Source: Natronohydrobacter sp.
GTDB lineage: Bacteria; Pseudomonadota; Alphaproteobacteria; Rhodobacterales; Rhodobacteraceae
Length of the DNA: 5,265 nucleotides
Direction of reading: 5' to 3'
Assembly: GCA_007118445.1 (NCBI GenBank)
Contig: SKRP01000104.1
Location: forward strand, 1 to 5,265
The translations under genes and the position numbers were made by a program. Of this stretch, positions 1 to 4,702 are shown piece after piece (the first letter of the stretch is position 1; each line of letters starts with the position of its first letter). A model generated the notes under the pieces. The model saw only the letters and a list, made by a program, of their open reading frames with translations, was not told the origin of the DNA and searched no databases.

Positions 1-124
1 GCAGCGCCCGACCGCGGGGGGCGCTCACTCCGGTCAGGCTGGGCAGTTTATGGTGCGGCATATTCCGACAGTGGGGCAATGCGCAACGGGGGAAGCGCCC
101 GCCCGGGGGGCGGTCGGGCGCTGC
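1..124. repeat. Long inverted repeat / possible structured RNA or terminator region
   Basis: Bases 1-15 and 110-124 are perfect reverse complements (15 bp, almost all G/C). Inside them, 19-25 (GGGCGCT) pairs with 94-100 (AGCGCCC), and 16-18 can pair with 102-104, so one RNA strand could form a helix of about 25 bp broken only by small bulges. Further in, 54-61 can pair with 79-85 with one bulged G. The same arms also allow an alternative fold: 4-9 with 19-24, and 94-100 with 116-122. No U-tract follows on either strand, so it is not a classical intrinsic terminator. The left arm begins at the first base of the window and may extend beyond it. It lies downstream of the minus-strand LOG gene. 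I do not recognise it as a known RNA family. Confidence 0.6.
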
Positions 125-149
125 GCGGCGGCCTGCGGCCTTGATTCCG

Positions 150-167
150 CGCTTGGGCTCTCAAGCG
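150..167. repeat. Short hairpin downstream of the LOG gene
   Basis: CGCTTG (150-155) and CAAGCG (162-167) form a perfect 6-bp stem with a 6-base loop, about 40 bases beyond the LOG stop codon. There is no T-rich run on either side. It could be part of a transcript 3' end or processing signal, but the function is not shown by the sequence. Confidence 0.4.
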
Positions 168-184
168 AGCGTCTGCAATGGCCT

Positions 185-203
185 CTTCTCGCCTAGTGAG
201 AAG
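185..203 (-). terminator. Hairpin just after the LOG stop codon (possible 3' end signal)
   Basis: CTTCTC (185-190) and GAGAAG (198-203) form a perfect 6-bp stem with a 7-base loop, starting 3 bases after the LOG stop codon on the minus strand. The position suits a transcript 3' end structure, but the U-tract of a canonical Rho-independent terminator is missing. It may instead protect the 3' end or act together with Rho. Confidence 0.35.
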
Positions 204-206
204 CAC

Positions 207-761
207 TCAAACCACCGCCCCCAAAGCCCCTTCCAAAGCCTCCACCGTTTCCACCACCACAAAAAACTCCCGCAGCGACCCCGCGGCGAAACCCTGATCG
301 ATCACATGATCGACCAGCGCGATCAGCGGGTCCCAGAACCCGTCCGTATTCAGCAGGAAAATCGGCTTTTCATGCAGCCCGATCTGGCGCCATGTCAGCA
401 CCTCGAAAAACTCGTCCAGCGTGCCCGCGCCGCCCGGCAGCACGACAATCGCGTCGGAATTGGTGAACATGACCTTCTTGCGCTCATGCATCGTCTCGGT
501 CACGACCAGCGTGCCCAGATCGCGCTTGCCGACCTCCAGCTGCATCAGATGCGCCGGTATGACACCGAAAACCTGCGCGCCTGCCGCCTGCGCCGAACGC
601 GCCACCTCGCCCATGATGCCGATATCGCCCGCGCCATAGACCAGCCGCCAGTCGCGTGCAGCGATCAGCTGTCCCAGATCACGCGCGGCCTGCGCATAGG
701 CCGGGGACAGACCCGCGCGCGAACCGCAAAAGACACAGATCGAAAGTCGCGGCTCCGGCAT
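207..761 (-). CDS. LOG family protein (TIGR00730-type nucleoside monophosphate phosphoribohydrolase)
   Basis: A 184-residue Rossmann-fold protein of the LOG (LONELY GUY) family. Plant and some bacterial members release free cytokinin bases from riboside 5'-monophosphates; many bacterial members hydrolyse AMP or similar nucleotides. It should be soluble and cytoplasmic. Visible motifs are an N-terminal strand ending in ICVFCGSR (residues 8-15), a glycine-rich nucleotide loop YGAGDIGIMG (42-51, with GAG where GGG is common), the MHERKKVM segment with the conserved Arg-Lys (91-98), and the family hallmark PGGAGTLDE (109-117) with Glu117 as the expected catalytic residue. Length is normal for the family. 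I place the start at the ATG at 761, which gives a typical N-terminus. However, an in-frame TTG at 779-777 has a far better ribosome-binding site and would add six residues. Family assignment is secure; the true substrate cannot be read from sequence. The gene is divergent from the LysM gene. Confidence 0.93.
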   Translation of the reverse strand: MPEPRLSICVFCGSRAGLSPAYAQAARDLGQLIAARDWRLVYGAGDIGIMGEVARSAQAAGAQVFGVIPAHLMQLEVGKRDLGTLVVTETMHERKKVMFTNSDAIVVLPGGAGTLDEFFEVLTWRQIGLHEKPIFLLNTDGFWDPLIALVDHVIDQGFAAGSLREFFVVVETVEALEGALGAVV

Positions 762-788
762 GATGTCAACCCATTCCAATTTGCTTTG

Positions 789-794
789 CCTCCC
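789..794 (-). promoter_or_regulatory. Shine-Dalgarno sequence suggesting a TTG start for the LOG gene
   Basis: On the minus strand this reads GGGAGG. It lies 9 bases ahead of an in-frame TTG (779-777) but 27 bases ahead of the ATG at 761, where only a weak GGAATGGG-like stretch precedes the codon. The GGG also falls in one arm of a 4-bp CCCG/CGGG hairpin (792-803), so this site could be partly masked. It supports TTG as an alternative or even preferred start. Confidence 0.4.
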
Positions 795-795
795 G

Positions 796-811
796 CTAAC
801 GGGATTGTTAG
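796..811. repeat. Dyad CTAAC-N6-GTTAG in the divergent promoter region
   Basis: CTAAC (796-800) and GTTAG (807-811) are perfect reverse complements around a 6-base spacer. The dyad overlaps the spacer and the first bases of the candidate -10 box of the LysM promoter, and lies just upstream of the LOG coding region. Its size and place suit an operator for a dimeric regulator, but 5-bp arms can arise by chance. Confidence 0.3.
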
Positions 812-853
812 ACTCGTGCAAGTCATGCGCGCCGGCTGCGGCCTCGGGGCGCT

Positions 854-858
854 GGAGA
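854..858 (+). promoter_or_regulatory. Ribosome-binding site fixing the start of the LysM gene
   Basis: GGAGA lies 6 bases upstream of the ATG at 865. The same reading frame is open further upstream to 760, but those codons overlap the LOG coding region and the divergent promoter and give no membrane-anchor-like N-terminus. The ATG at 865 starts a normal anchor (MLKYLPKDVLAQ, then a hydrophobic run), so this site decides the start. Confidence 0.75.
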
Positions 859-864
859 ACCGGA

Positions 865-2136
865 ATGCTGAAATATCTGCCGAAAGACGTGCTCGCACAA
901 TGGGCTCTGGGCTCGGTCGCTGTCGCAGGCGCGGCCAGCGTGGCCTATGTGGTCGTCTTTCCGTCAGACCCGCCCGAACCCGATCTGCCCCGGCCGGAAA
1001 CGGTCCTCACCGAGCCTGCCGTGCAGACGCGCCCCCGCGATGAGGCCGCGCCGGATATGCAGGTCGCCATGGCCCCGGCGATGACCGCGCAGGCCCCGAG
1101 ATTCGATCTGGTGCGGGTGACCGATCTCGGCGATGTGCTGGTCGCGGGTCAGGCCCCGGCCACCAGTTCCGTGGCGGTGCTGGTTGATGAGGCGCAGGTC
1201 GCCCAGACCGTCAGCACGCCTGAAGGCGAATTCGTGCTGATGTTCGATCTCGACCCCGCGCCTATCCCGCGGGTTCTGGAACTGGAAGTGCGCCTGCCCA
1301 ATGGCGACAGGATCCGGTCGGTCGATACGCTGATGCTGGCCCCGCGCAGCGATCTGATGACGGCGGCGACTCCGAACGGGGGCGCGCCTGCGCCGCGCGC
1401 CACCATGCGCGAGGTCGAGGTCGCGCCGCTGTTTCCCCCGGCAGCGCCGCCTGCGCCACCGCAGGCGCTGCCGCAGGAACCGGCGGTGGAAACCACCCTC
1501 GACCTGTCTTCGGATCTGACCTCGGATCTGGCCCCGGATCTGGCAGCCCCTGCGCCCGGCGATCTGCCCGCCACAGGCGATCAGAGTGTGGGTCAGGCCC
1601 CGCTGGCGGTGCTGATGCGTTCGGACGGATCGGTCGAGATGCTGGGCGAGGCTCCGCGCCTGCCGCAGCGCGGAGGGGCGGGGCAGGTCAGCATCGAGTC
1701 GGTGACCTATGGGGCGGGCGGCGATGTGGCGCTGAGCGGGCGCGCTGCGCGCGGGTCTTCCGATATCCAGATTTATATCGACAATCAGCCGATCCTGCGC
1801 GCCCGTGCCGAACCCGATGGCAACTGGCAGGCGCAGCTTGACGGGATCGAGCGCGGGGTCTACCGGCTGCGGGTGGATGAACTGGACGAGGCCGCGCAGG
1901 TGACCTCGCGTGCGGAAATCCCTTTCGAGCGGGTCACGCCTGAAATCGCCCGCGAAGCCGCAGGTCCTCAGGCGTTGATCGTGCAGCCCGGCAATACGCT
2001 CTGGGGCATGTCGCGGGACCGTTTCGGCGATGGCGCGCGCTATATGCGGATTTTCGATGCCAATCGCGACCAGATCCGCAACCCCGATCTGATCTATCCG
2101 GGGCAGGTGTTCATTCTGCCGGATGATCCGGGCTGA
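865..2136 (+). CDS. LysM-domain protein, membrane-anchored, with Ig-like segments
   Basis: A 423-residue predicted envelope protein. Residues 12-32 are a hydrophobic run preceded by a Lys-containing N-terminus with no clear signal-peptidase or lipobox site, so a signal anchor placing the rest in the periplasm is likely. An acidic Pro-rich stretch follows, then a beta-rich segment (about 80-160) and, after a long Ala/Pro/Asp linker (165-270), a second beta-rich segment (274-358; IQIYIDNQPI, EPDGNWQAQLDGI). Both resemble bacterial Ig-like modules. The C-terminus (370-418) is a good LysM domain: VQPGNTLWGMSRDRFGDG, then the FDANRDQI and IYPGQVFILP segments. LysM domains bind the glycan of peptidoglycan, so the protein probably ties the inner membrane to the wall. 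No hydrolase domain is visible. A similar architecture is familiar among rhodobacterial proteins of unknown role. The start is set by the GGAGA site. The next gene begins 187 bases later, so it is not tightly coupled. Confidence 0.9.
   Translation: MLKYLPKDVLAQWALGSVAVAGAASVAYVVVFPSDPPEPDLPRPETVLTEPAVQTRPRDEAAPDMQVAMAPAMTAQAPRFDLVRVTDLGDVLVAGQAPATSSVAVLVDEAQVAQTVSTPEGEFVLMFDLDPAPIPRVLELEVRLPNGDRIRSVDTLMLAPRSDLMTAATPNGGAPAPRATMREVEVAPLFPPAAPPAPPQALPQEPAVETTLDLSSDLTSDLAPDLAAPAPGDLPATGDQSVGQAPLAVLMRSDGSVEMLGEAPRLPQRGGAGQVSIESVTYGAGGDVALSGRAARGSSDIQIYIDNQPILRARAEPDGNWQAQLDGIERGVYRLRVDELDEAAQVTSRAEIPFERVTPEIAREAAGPQALIVQPGNTLWGMSRDRFGDGARYMRIFDANRDQIRNPDLIYPGQVFILPDDPG
1511..1546 (+). repeat. 12-bp tandem repeat (three units) inside the LysM gene linker
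   Basis: CGGATCTG plus four variable bases occurs three times in register (1511-1522, 1523-1534, 1535-1546), with a diverged unit before it. It encodes Asp-Leu spaced every four residues (SDLTSDLAPDL, residues 216-226) in the disordered linker. The unit is a multiple of three, so changes in copy number would alter linker length without breaking the frame. Confidence 0.75.
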
Positions 2137-2148
2137 GCCTGTGGCGCG

Positions 2149-2164
2149 GGGCTTGCTGTAGCCC
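2149..2164 (+). terminator. Weak hairpin after the LysM gene
   Basis: GGGCT (2149-2153) and AGCCC (2160-2164) form a 5-bp stem with a 6-base loop, 12 bases after the LysM stop codon. No T-run follows. It is the best candidate for a transcript end in this gap, but the evidence is weak. The rest of 2165-2226 shows no gene and no recognisable site. Confidence 0.25.
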
Positions 2165-2226
2165 AGGTGGCTTGGCGGCGCCGTTCTGGCTTCGGACAGG
2201 GAAAAATCCGTCACCGCGCGATCGTG

Positions 2227-2246
2227 GCTCATCCGATGGGCTGAGC
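2227..2246 (+). repeat. Hairpin in the gap upstream of the SMR gene
   Basis: GCTCA (2227-2231) pairs with TGAGC (2242-2246). After one mismatch, CC (2233-2234) pairs with GG (2239-2240), closing a 4-base GATG loop. It lies upstream of the candidate SMR promoter and is not followed by a T-run. Function unknown. Confidence 0.3.
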
Positions 2247-2255
2247 AGATTCTCC

Positions 2256-2285
2256 TTGCCTGACTGCGATCTTCCGGAATATCGT
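2256..2285 (+). promoter_or_regulatory. Candidate promoter for the SMR transporter gene
   Basis: TTGCCT (2256-2261) and TATCGT (2280-2285), 18 bases apart, each match four of six sigma70 consensus positions. The -35 hexamer is identical to that of the candidate LysM promoter. This is the most A/T-rich part of the gap. A start near 2292 would leave a leader of about 32 bases. The call is tentative. Confidence 0.3.
2267..2284. promoter_or_regulatory. 18-bp near-palindrome, possible operator for the SMR gene
   Basis: CGATcTTCCGGAAtATCG is symmetric at 8 of 9 positions per half (lower case marks the mismatched pair) and is built around the perfect 8-bp palindrome TTCCGGAA (2272-2279). It overlaps the spacer and -10 box of the candidate promoter and ends 39 bases before the SMR start codon. 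That is the geometry expected of a repressor site for a dimeric helix-turn-helix protein. No regulator gene is present in the window, so the binding protein is unknown. Confidence 0.4.
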
Positions 2286-2303
2286 TTCACTGTCAGGAAG
2301 ATC
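2268..2303 (+). repeat. 8-bp perfect inverted repeat upstream of the SMR gene
   Basis: GATCTTCC (2268-2275) and GGAAGATC (2296-2303) are perfect reverse complements 20 bases apart. A second pair, CCTGAC (2259-2264) with GTCAGG (2292-2297), overlaps it, so in RNA or single-stranded DNA the two pairings would exclude each other. The right arm ends 9 bases before the AGGA ribosome-binding site (2313-2316). Confidence 0.55.
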
Positions 2304-2323
2304 TGGCGCAACAGGAAAACCAT

Positions 2324-2650
2324 ATGCCCTGGATATATCTTGCCATTGCCGGTGTGCTTGAAGTGGTCTGGGCCTTTGCGATGAAGCAGTCGATGGGCTT
2401 CACGCGGATGGTGCCGACCATGATCATGGGCGTGTCGATGCTGGGCAGTTTCGCGCTGCTGGCGATTGCCATGAAAACCCTGCCGCTGGGCACGGCCTAT
2501 ACAGTCTGGACCGGGATCGGGGCGGTGGGCGCGTTCACCGTGGGGATCATGGCGCTGGGGGAAGCGGTCACGCCGATGCGTGTCATGGCAGCAGCGATGA
2601 TCGTGGGCGGGCTGGTGCTGATGAAGCTTTCGGGCACGGGCGAGACCTGA
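2324..2650 (+). CDS. gdx: SMR family transporter, Gdx/SugE (guanidinium exporter) subtype
   Basis: A 108-residue inner-membrane protein with four predicted helices (about 3-20, 30-50, 57-78, 84-103), the normal size for small multidrug resistance transporters. These work as dual-topology dimers exchanging protons for a cation. The central Glu13 is present. Trp16, Ser42, Tyr59 and Trp62, together with GTAYTVWTGIGAVG (56-69) and WAFAMK, match the Gdx/SugE branch rather than the EmrE branch. In studied members that branch exports guanidinium and some substituted guanidinium or small quaternary ammonium compounds. Only one SMR gene is seen, so a homodimer is likely. The ATG at 2324 has AGGA 7 bases upstream. 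A candidate promoter with a dyad lies ahead of it, and I see no recognisable guanidine riboswitch. The ABC exporter follows after 66 bp and may share its transcript. Subtype assignment is good; the actual substrate is inferred. Confidence 0.92.
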   Translation: MPWIYLAIAGVLEVVWAFAMKQSMGFTRMVPTMIMGVSMLGSFALLAIAMKTLPLGTAYTVWTGIGAVGAFTVGIMALGEAVTPMRVMAAAMIVGGLVLMKLSGTGET

Positions 2651-2716
2651 GCGCCGCCTCTGGTCTTTTGGCGGGCGTGGACCTAGATAGCGGGGACGCC
2701 AGCAAGAAAGCCCGCC

Positions 2717-4573
2717 ATGACTGCAACCGACCCCACTGCGCCCAACCGGAATGCGCCCGATCCGACCGCGCCCGGCGCGCCGCTTCCGTCTGCGTCGCAG
2801 GAACGCGCGAGCGGCTGGCGCACGATCCGGCGCGTGGTGCCCTATCTCTGGCCTGCCGCGCATCTCTGGGTCCGCCAGCGCGTGGTCGCGGCGCTCCTGA
2901 TGCTGGTGCTGGCCAAGATCGTCGCGGTCTCGACCCCGTTTTTCTACAAGGCCGCCGTGGATGCGCTGGCGGGCGAGGGCGCGGGCTGGATGCTGGCGCT
3001 CGGCGCGGTCGGGCTGACGGTGGCTTACGGTGTCGCGCGGCTGATGGAGATCGGCTTTCAGGAATTGCGCAACATGCTGTTCACCCGCGTCGGCCAGCGC
3101 GCGTTGCGGCAACTGGCGCTGGAAACCTTCGGCCATATCCATCGCCTGAGCCTGCGCTACCATATCACCCGCAAGACCGGGGGGCTGAGCCGGATCATCG
3201 AGCGCGGCGTCAAGGGCGTGGATTTCCTGCTGCGTTTCCTCTTGTTCTCGATCTTCCCGCTGATCCTGCAGCTTGCGATGATCATGGTGATCTTCTTCTG
3301 GCTGTTCGATATCTGGTATCTGGCGACGGTGGTGGTGACGATCAGCCTCTATGTCTGGTTCACCTTCCGCGTGACCGAATGGCGCGTGACCCAGCGCCGG
3401 ATCATGAACCAGCAGGACACGGATGCGAACCAGAAGGCCATCGACAGCCTGCTGAATTTCGAGACCGTCAAGTATTTCAACGCCGAAGCCATGGAGGCGC
3501 GGCGCTATGACAGTGCCATGGCCGCCTATGAGGAAGCGGCGGTCAAGACCAATTACTCGCTGGCATTCCTGAATTTCGGGCAGGCCATGCTGATCACCAC
3601 CGGGCTGGTCGTGGTCATGGTGATGGCCGCCATTGGCGTGCAGCGCGGCGATCTGACCGTGGGCGATTTCGTCATGGTCAATGCCTATATGATCCAGATC
3701 ACCATGCCGCTGAACTTCCTTGGCACGGTCTATCGCGAAATCCGGCAGGCGCTGGTCGATATGGCCGAGATGTTCGATCTGCTGGACCAGCCCCCGGACG
3801 TGCGCGACGCAGCCGACGCGGCGGAACTGGTGGTGGATCGCGGTTCGGTCGTGTTCGAGGATCTGCGCTTCGGCTATGACCCGGCGCGGCCTATCCTCAA
3901 GGGGATCAACCTGCAGGTGAAGGGCGGCGAGACTGTGGCGATTGTCGGGCCTTCGGGTTCGGGGAAATCGACCATCGGGCGGCTGCTCTTTCGCTTCTAT
4001 GATGTGACCGGGGGCGCGATCCGCATCGACGGGCAGGATCTGCGCGATGTGACGCAATCGAGCCTGCACGCGGCCATCGGGGTGGTGCCGCAGGATACGG
4101 TCCTGTTCAATGACACGATTGCCTATAACATCGCCTATGGCCGCGAGGGCGCTTCGCACGCCGAGATCGAGGCCGCCGCCAAAGCCGCGCGCATTCATGA
4201 TTTCATCATGGCGCTGCCCGATGGCTATGACACGGCGGTGGGCGAGCGCGGGCTGAAGCTGTCGGGCGGCGAGAAACAGCGCGTGGGGATCGCGCGCACG
4301 CTCTTGAAAAACCCGCCGATCCTGCTTCTGGACGAGGCCACGAGCGCGCTCGACACGCAGACCGAACAAAGCATTCAGGACAGTCTGCGCGCCATGGGGC
4401 AGGGGCGGACCGTGCTGACGATTGCGCATCGTTTGTCCACAGTGGTCGATGCCGACCGGATCATCGTGCTGGAAGAGGGCCGGATCGTCGAAGAAGGCCC
4501 GCACGACGCGCTGCTGGCGCAGGGCGGGAAATATGCGGCCATGTGGGCGCGGCAGCGGTCTGATGTGGAGTGA
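2717..4573 (+). CDS. Atm1/ABCB7-type ABC exporter (fused permease and ATPase)
   Basis: A 618-residue half-transporter that should act as an inner-membrane homodimer. After an Ala/Pro-rich, probably disordered N-terminus (1-30), six helices lie at about 57-78, 92-112, 172-196, 200-217, 283-305 and 315-338. Atm1 hallmarks are RGVKGVDFLLRFLLF (163-177) and NQQDTDANQKAIDSLLNFE (231-249) followed by TVKYFNAE. These belong to the glutathione-binding cavity in characterised Atm1 proteins. The nucleotide-binding domain is complete: Tyr387 A-loop, Walker A GPSGSGKST (411-419), Q-loop Gln459, signature LSGGEKQR (515-522), Walker B ILLLDE with catalytic Glu540, D-loop SALD (543-546) and His571 switch. 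Bacterial relatives export glutathione-linked or metal-thiol species; mitochondrial Atm1 supports cytosolic Fe-S assembly. An in-frame stop at 2684-2686 limits upstream starts. The ATG at 2717 has only a weak AAGAAAG ribosome-binding site. No defect is visible. Confidence 0.95.
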   Translation: MTATDPTAPNRNAPDPTAPGAPLPSASQERASGWRTIRRVVPYLWPAAHLWVRQRVVAALLMLVLAKIVAVSTPFFYKAAVDALAGEGAGWMLALGAVGLTVAYGVARLMEIGFQELRNMLFTRVGQRALRQLALETFGHIHRLSLRYHITRKTGGLSRIIERGVKGVDFLLRFLLFSIFPLILQLAMIMVIFFWLFDIWYLATVVVTISLYVWFTFRVTEWRVTQRRIMNQQDTDANQKAIDSLLNFETVKYFNAEAMEARRYDSAMAAYEEAAVKTNYSLAFLNFGQAMLITTGLVVVMVMAAIGVQRGDLTVGDFVMVNAYMIQITMPLNFLGTVYREIRQALVDMAEMFDLLDQPPDVRDAADAAELVVDRGSVVFEDLRFGYDPARPILKGINLQVKGGETVAIVGPSGSGKSTIGRLLFRFYDVTGGAIRIDGQDLRDVTQSSLHAAIGVVPQDTVLFNDTIAYNIAYGREGASHAEIEAAAKAARIHDFIMALPDGYDTAVGERGLKLSGGEKQRVGIARTLLKNPPILLLDEATSALDTQTEQSIQDSLRAMGQGRTVLTIAHRLSTVVDADRIIVLEEGRIVEEGPHDALLAQGGKYAAMWARQRSDVE

Positions 4574-4601
4574 TGGCGTGACGGGGGGACGCGGCACCTT
4601 T

Positions 4602-4625
4602 GGCACCCCCGGCGCAGGGCGTGCC
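4602..4625 (+). terminator. GC-rich hairpin after the ABC exporter gene
   Basis: GGCAC plus CCC (4602-4609) can pair with GGG (4617-4619) and GTGCC (4621-4625), with one bulged C, closing a 7-base loop. It begins 29 bases past the exporter stop codon. There is no U-tract, and the left arm can instead join the longer repeat 4603-4613/4641-4651. GGCACC is also repeated directly at 4593-4598 and 4602-4607. Confidence 0.35.
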
Positions 4626-4651
4626 GGTGCGAGAGGGCAGGCCGGGGGTGC
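4603..4651. repeat. 11-bp perfect GC inverted repeat between the ABC exporter and flavoprotein genes
   Basis: GCACCCCCGGC (4603-4613) and GCCGGGGGTGC (4641-4651) are perfect reverse complements separated by 27 bases. The paired arms are almost pure G/C, so the helix would be very stable in RNA. It lies in a gene-free gap of 129 bases and competes with the shorter hairpin 4602-4625. It could be a factor-assisted terminator, a 3' stabiliser or part of a leader for the next gene. Confidence 0.6.
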
Positions 4652-4665
4652 GCACAGTGCCGCGT

Positions 4666-4684
4666 GCCTGTGCCGGGCACAGGC
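4666..4684 (+). repeat. Tight 8-bp hairpin just upstream of the flavoprotein start
   Basis: GCCTGTGC (4666-4673) and GCACAGGC (4677-4684) are perfect reverse complements around a 3-base CGG loop. The hairpin ends 18 bases before the ATG at 4703. Its left arm CTGTGC (4668-4673) can alternatively pair with an upstream GCACAG (4652-4657), so two exclusive folds exist. No T-run follows, which argues against simple intrinsic termination. Confidence 0.6.
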
Positions 4685-4702
4685 GGGCGCGCGTGACCTG
4701 TG

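Larger units (their letters stand above)
786..814 (+). promoter_or_regulatory. Candidate sigma70-type promoter for the LysM gene
   Basis: TTGCCT (786-791) as a -35 box and TAGACT (809-814) as a -10 box are separated by 17 bases, each matching four of six consensus positions. The predicted transcription start near 821 would leave a leader of about 45 bases before the ATG at 865. It sits in the only non-coding stretch between the divergent genes. The prediction comes from sequence alone and is weak, because G/C-rich alphaproteobacterial promoters are poorly conserved. Confidence 0.35.

Noticed and set aside
31..50. GGTCAGG in the structured left region, reminiscent of SRP RNA
   Set aside because: The following GGAA-tetraloop segment and the conserved AGCAGCC-like strand of SRP RNA are absent, so the resemblance is limited to seven bases.
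51..206. Minus-strand frame continuing past the LOG stop codon, with a GTG directly after the TGA (about 52 residues)
   Set aside because: There is no ribosome-binding site separate from the LOG gene, the product is Arg/Pro-rich low-complexity, and it runs through the inverted-repeat structure. Nothing supports a gene or stop-codon readthrough.
141..1043. A 300-codon plus-strand frame across the LOG gene
   Set aside because: The opposite strand encodes a LOG protein with all hallmark motifs. This frame gives an Arg/His-rich product of no recognisable type.
2193..2210. GGACAGGGAAAAATCCG resembling a piece of a guanidine riboswitch
   Set aside because: Only a 4-bp CGGA/TCCG pairing is possible, and the conserved bases of the class I and class III guanidine aptamers do not line up around it.
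2172..2384. Small plus-strand frame starting at TTG in the gap before the SMR gene
   Set aside because: It overlaps the SMR start out of frame, has no ribosome-binding site and no recognisable protein features.
2654..2674. CCGCC/GGCGG pairing between the SMR and ABC genes as a terminator
   Set aside because: The stem is only 5 bp with an 11-base loop and the T-run lies inside the loop rather than after the stem, so it does not support termination.
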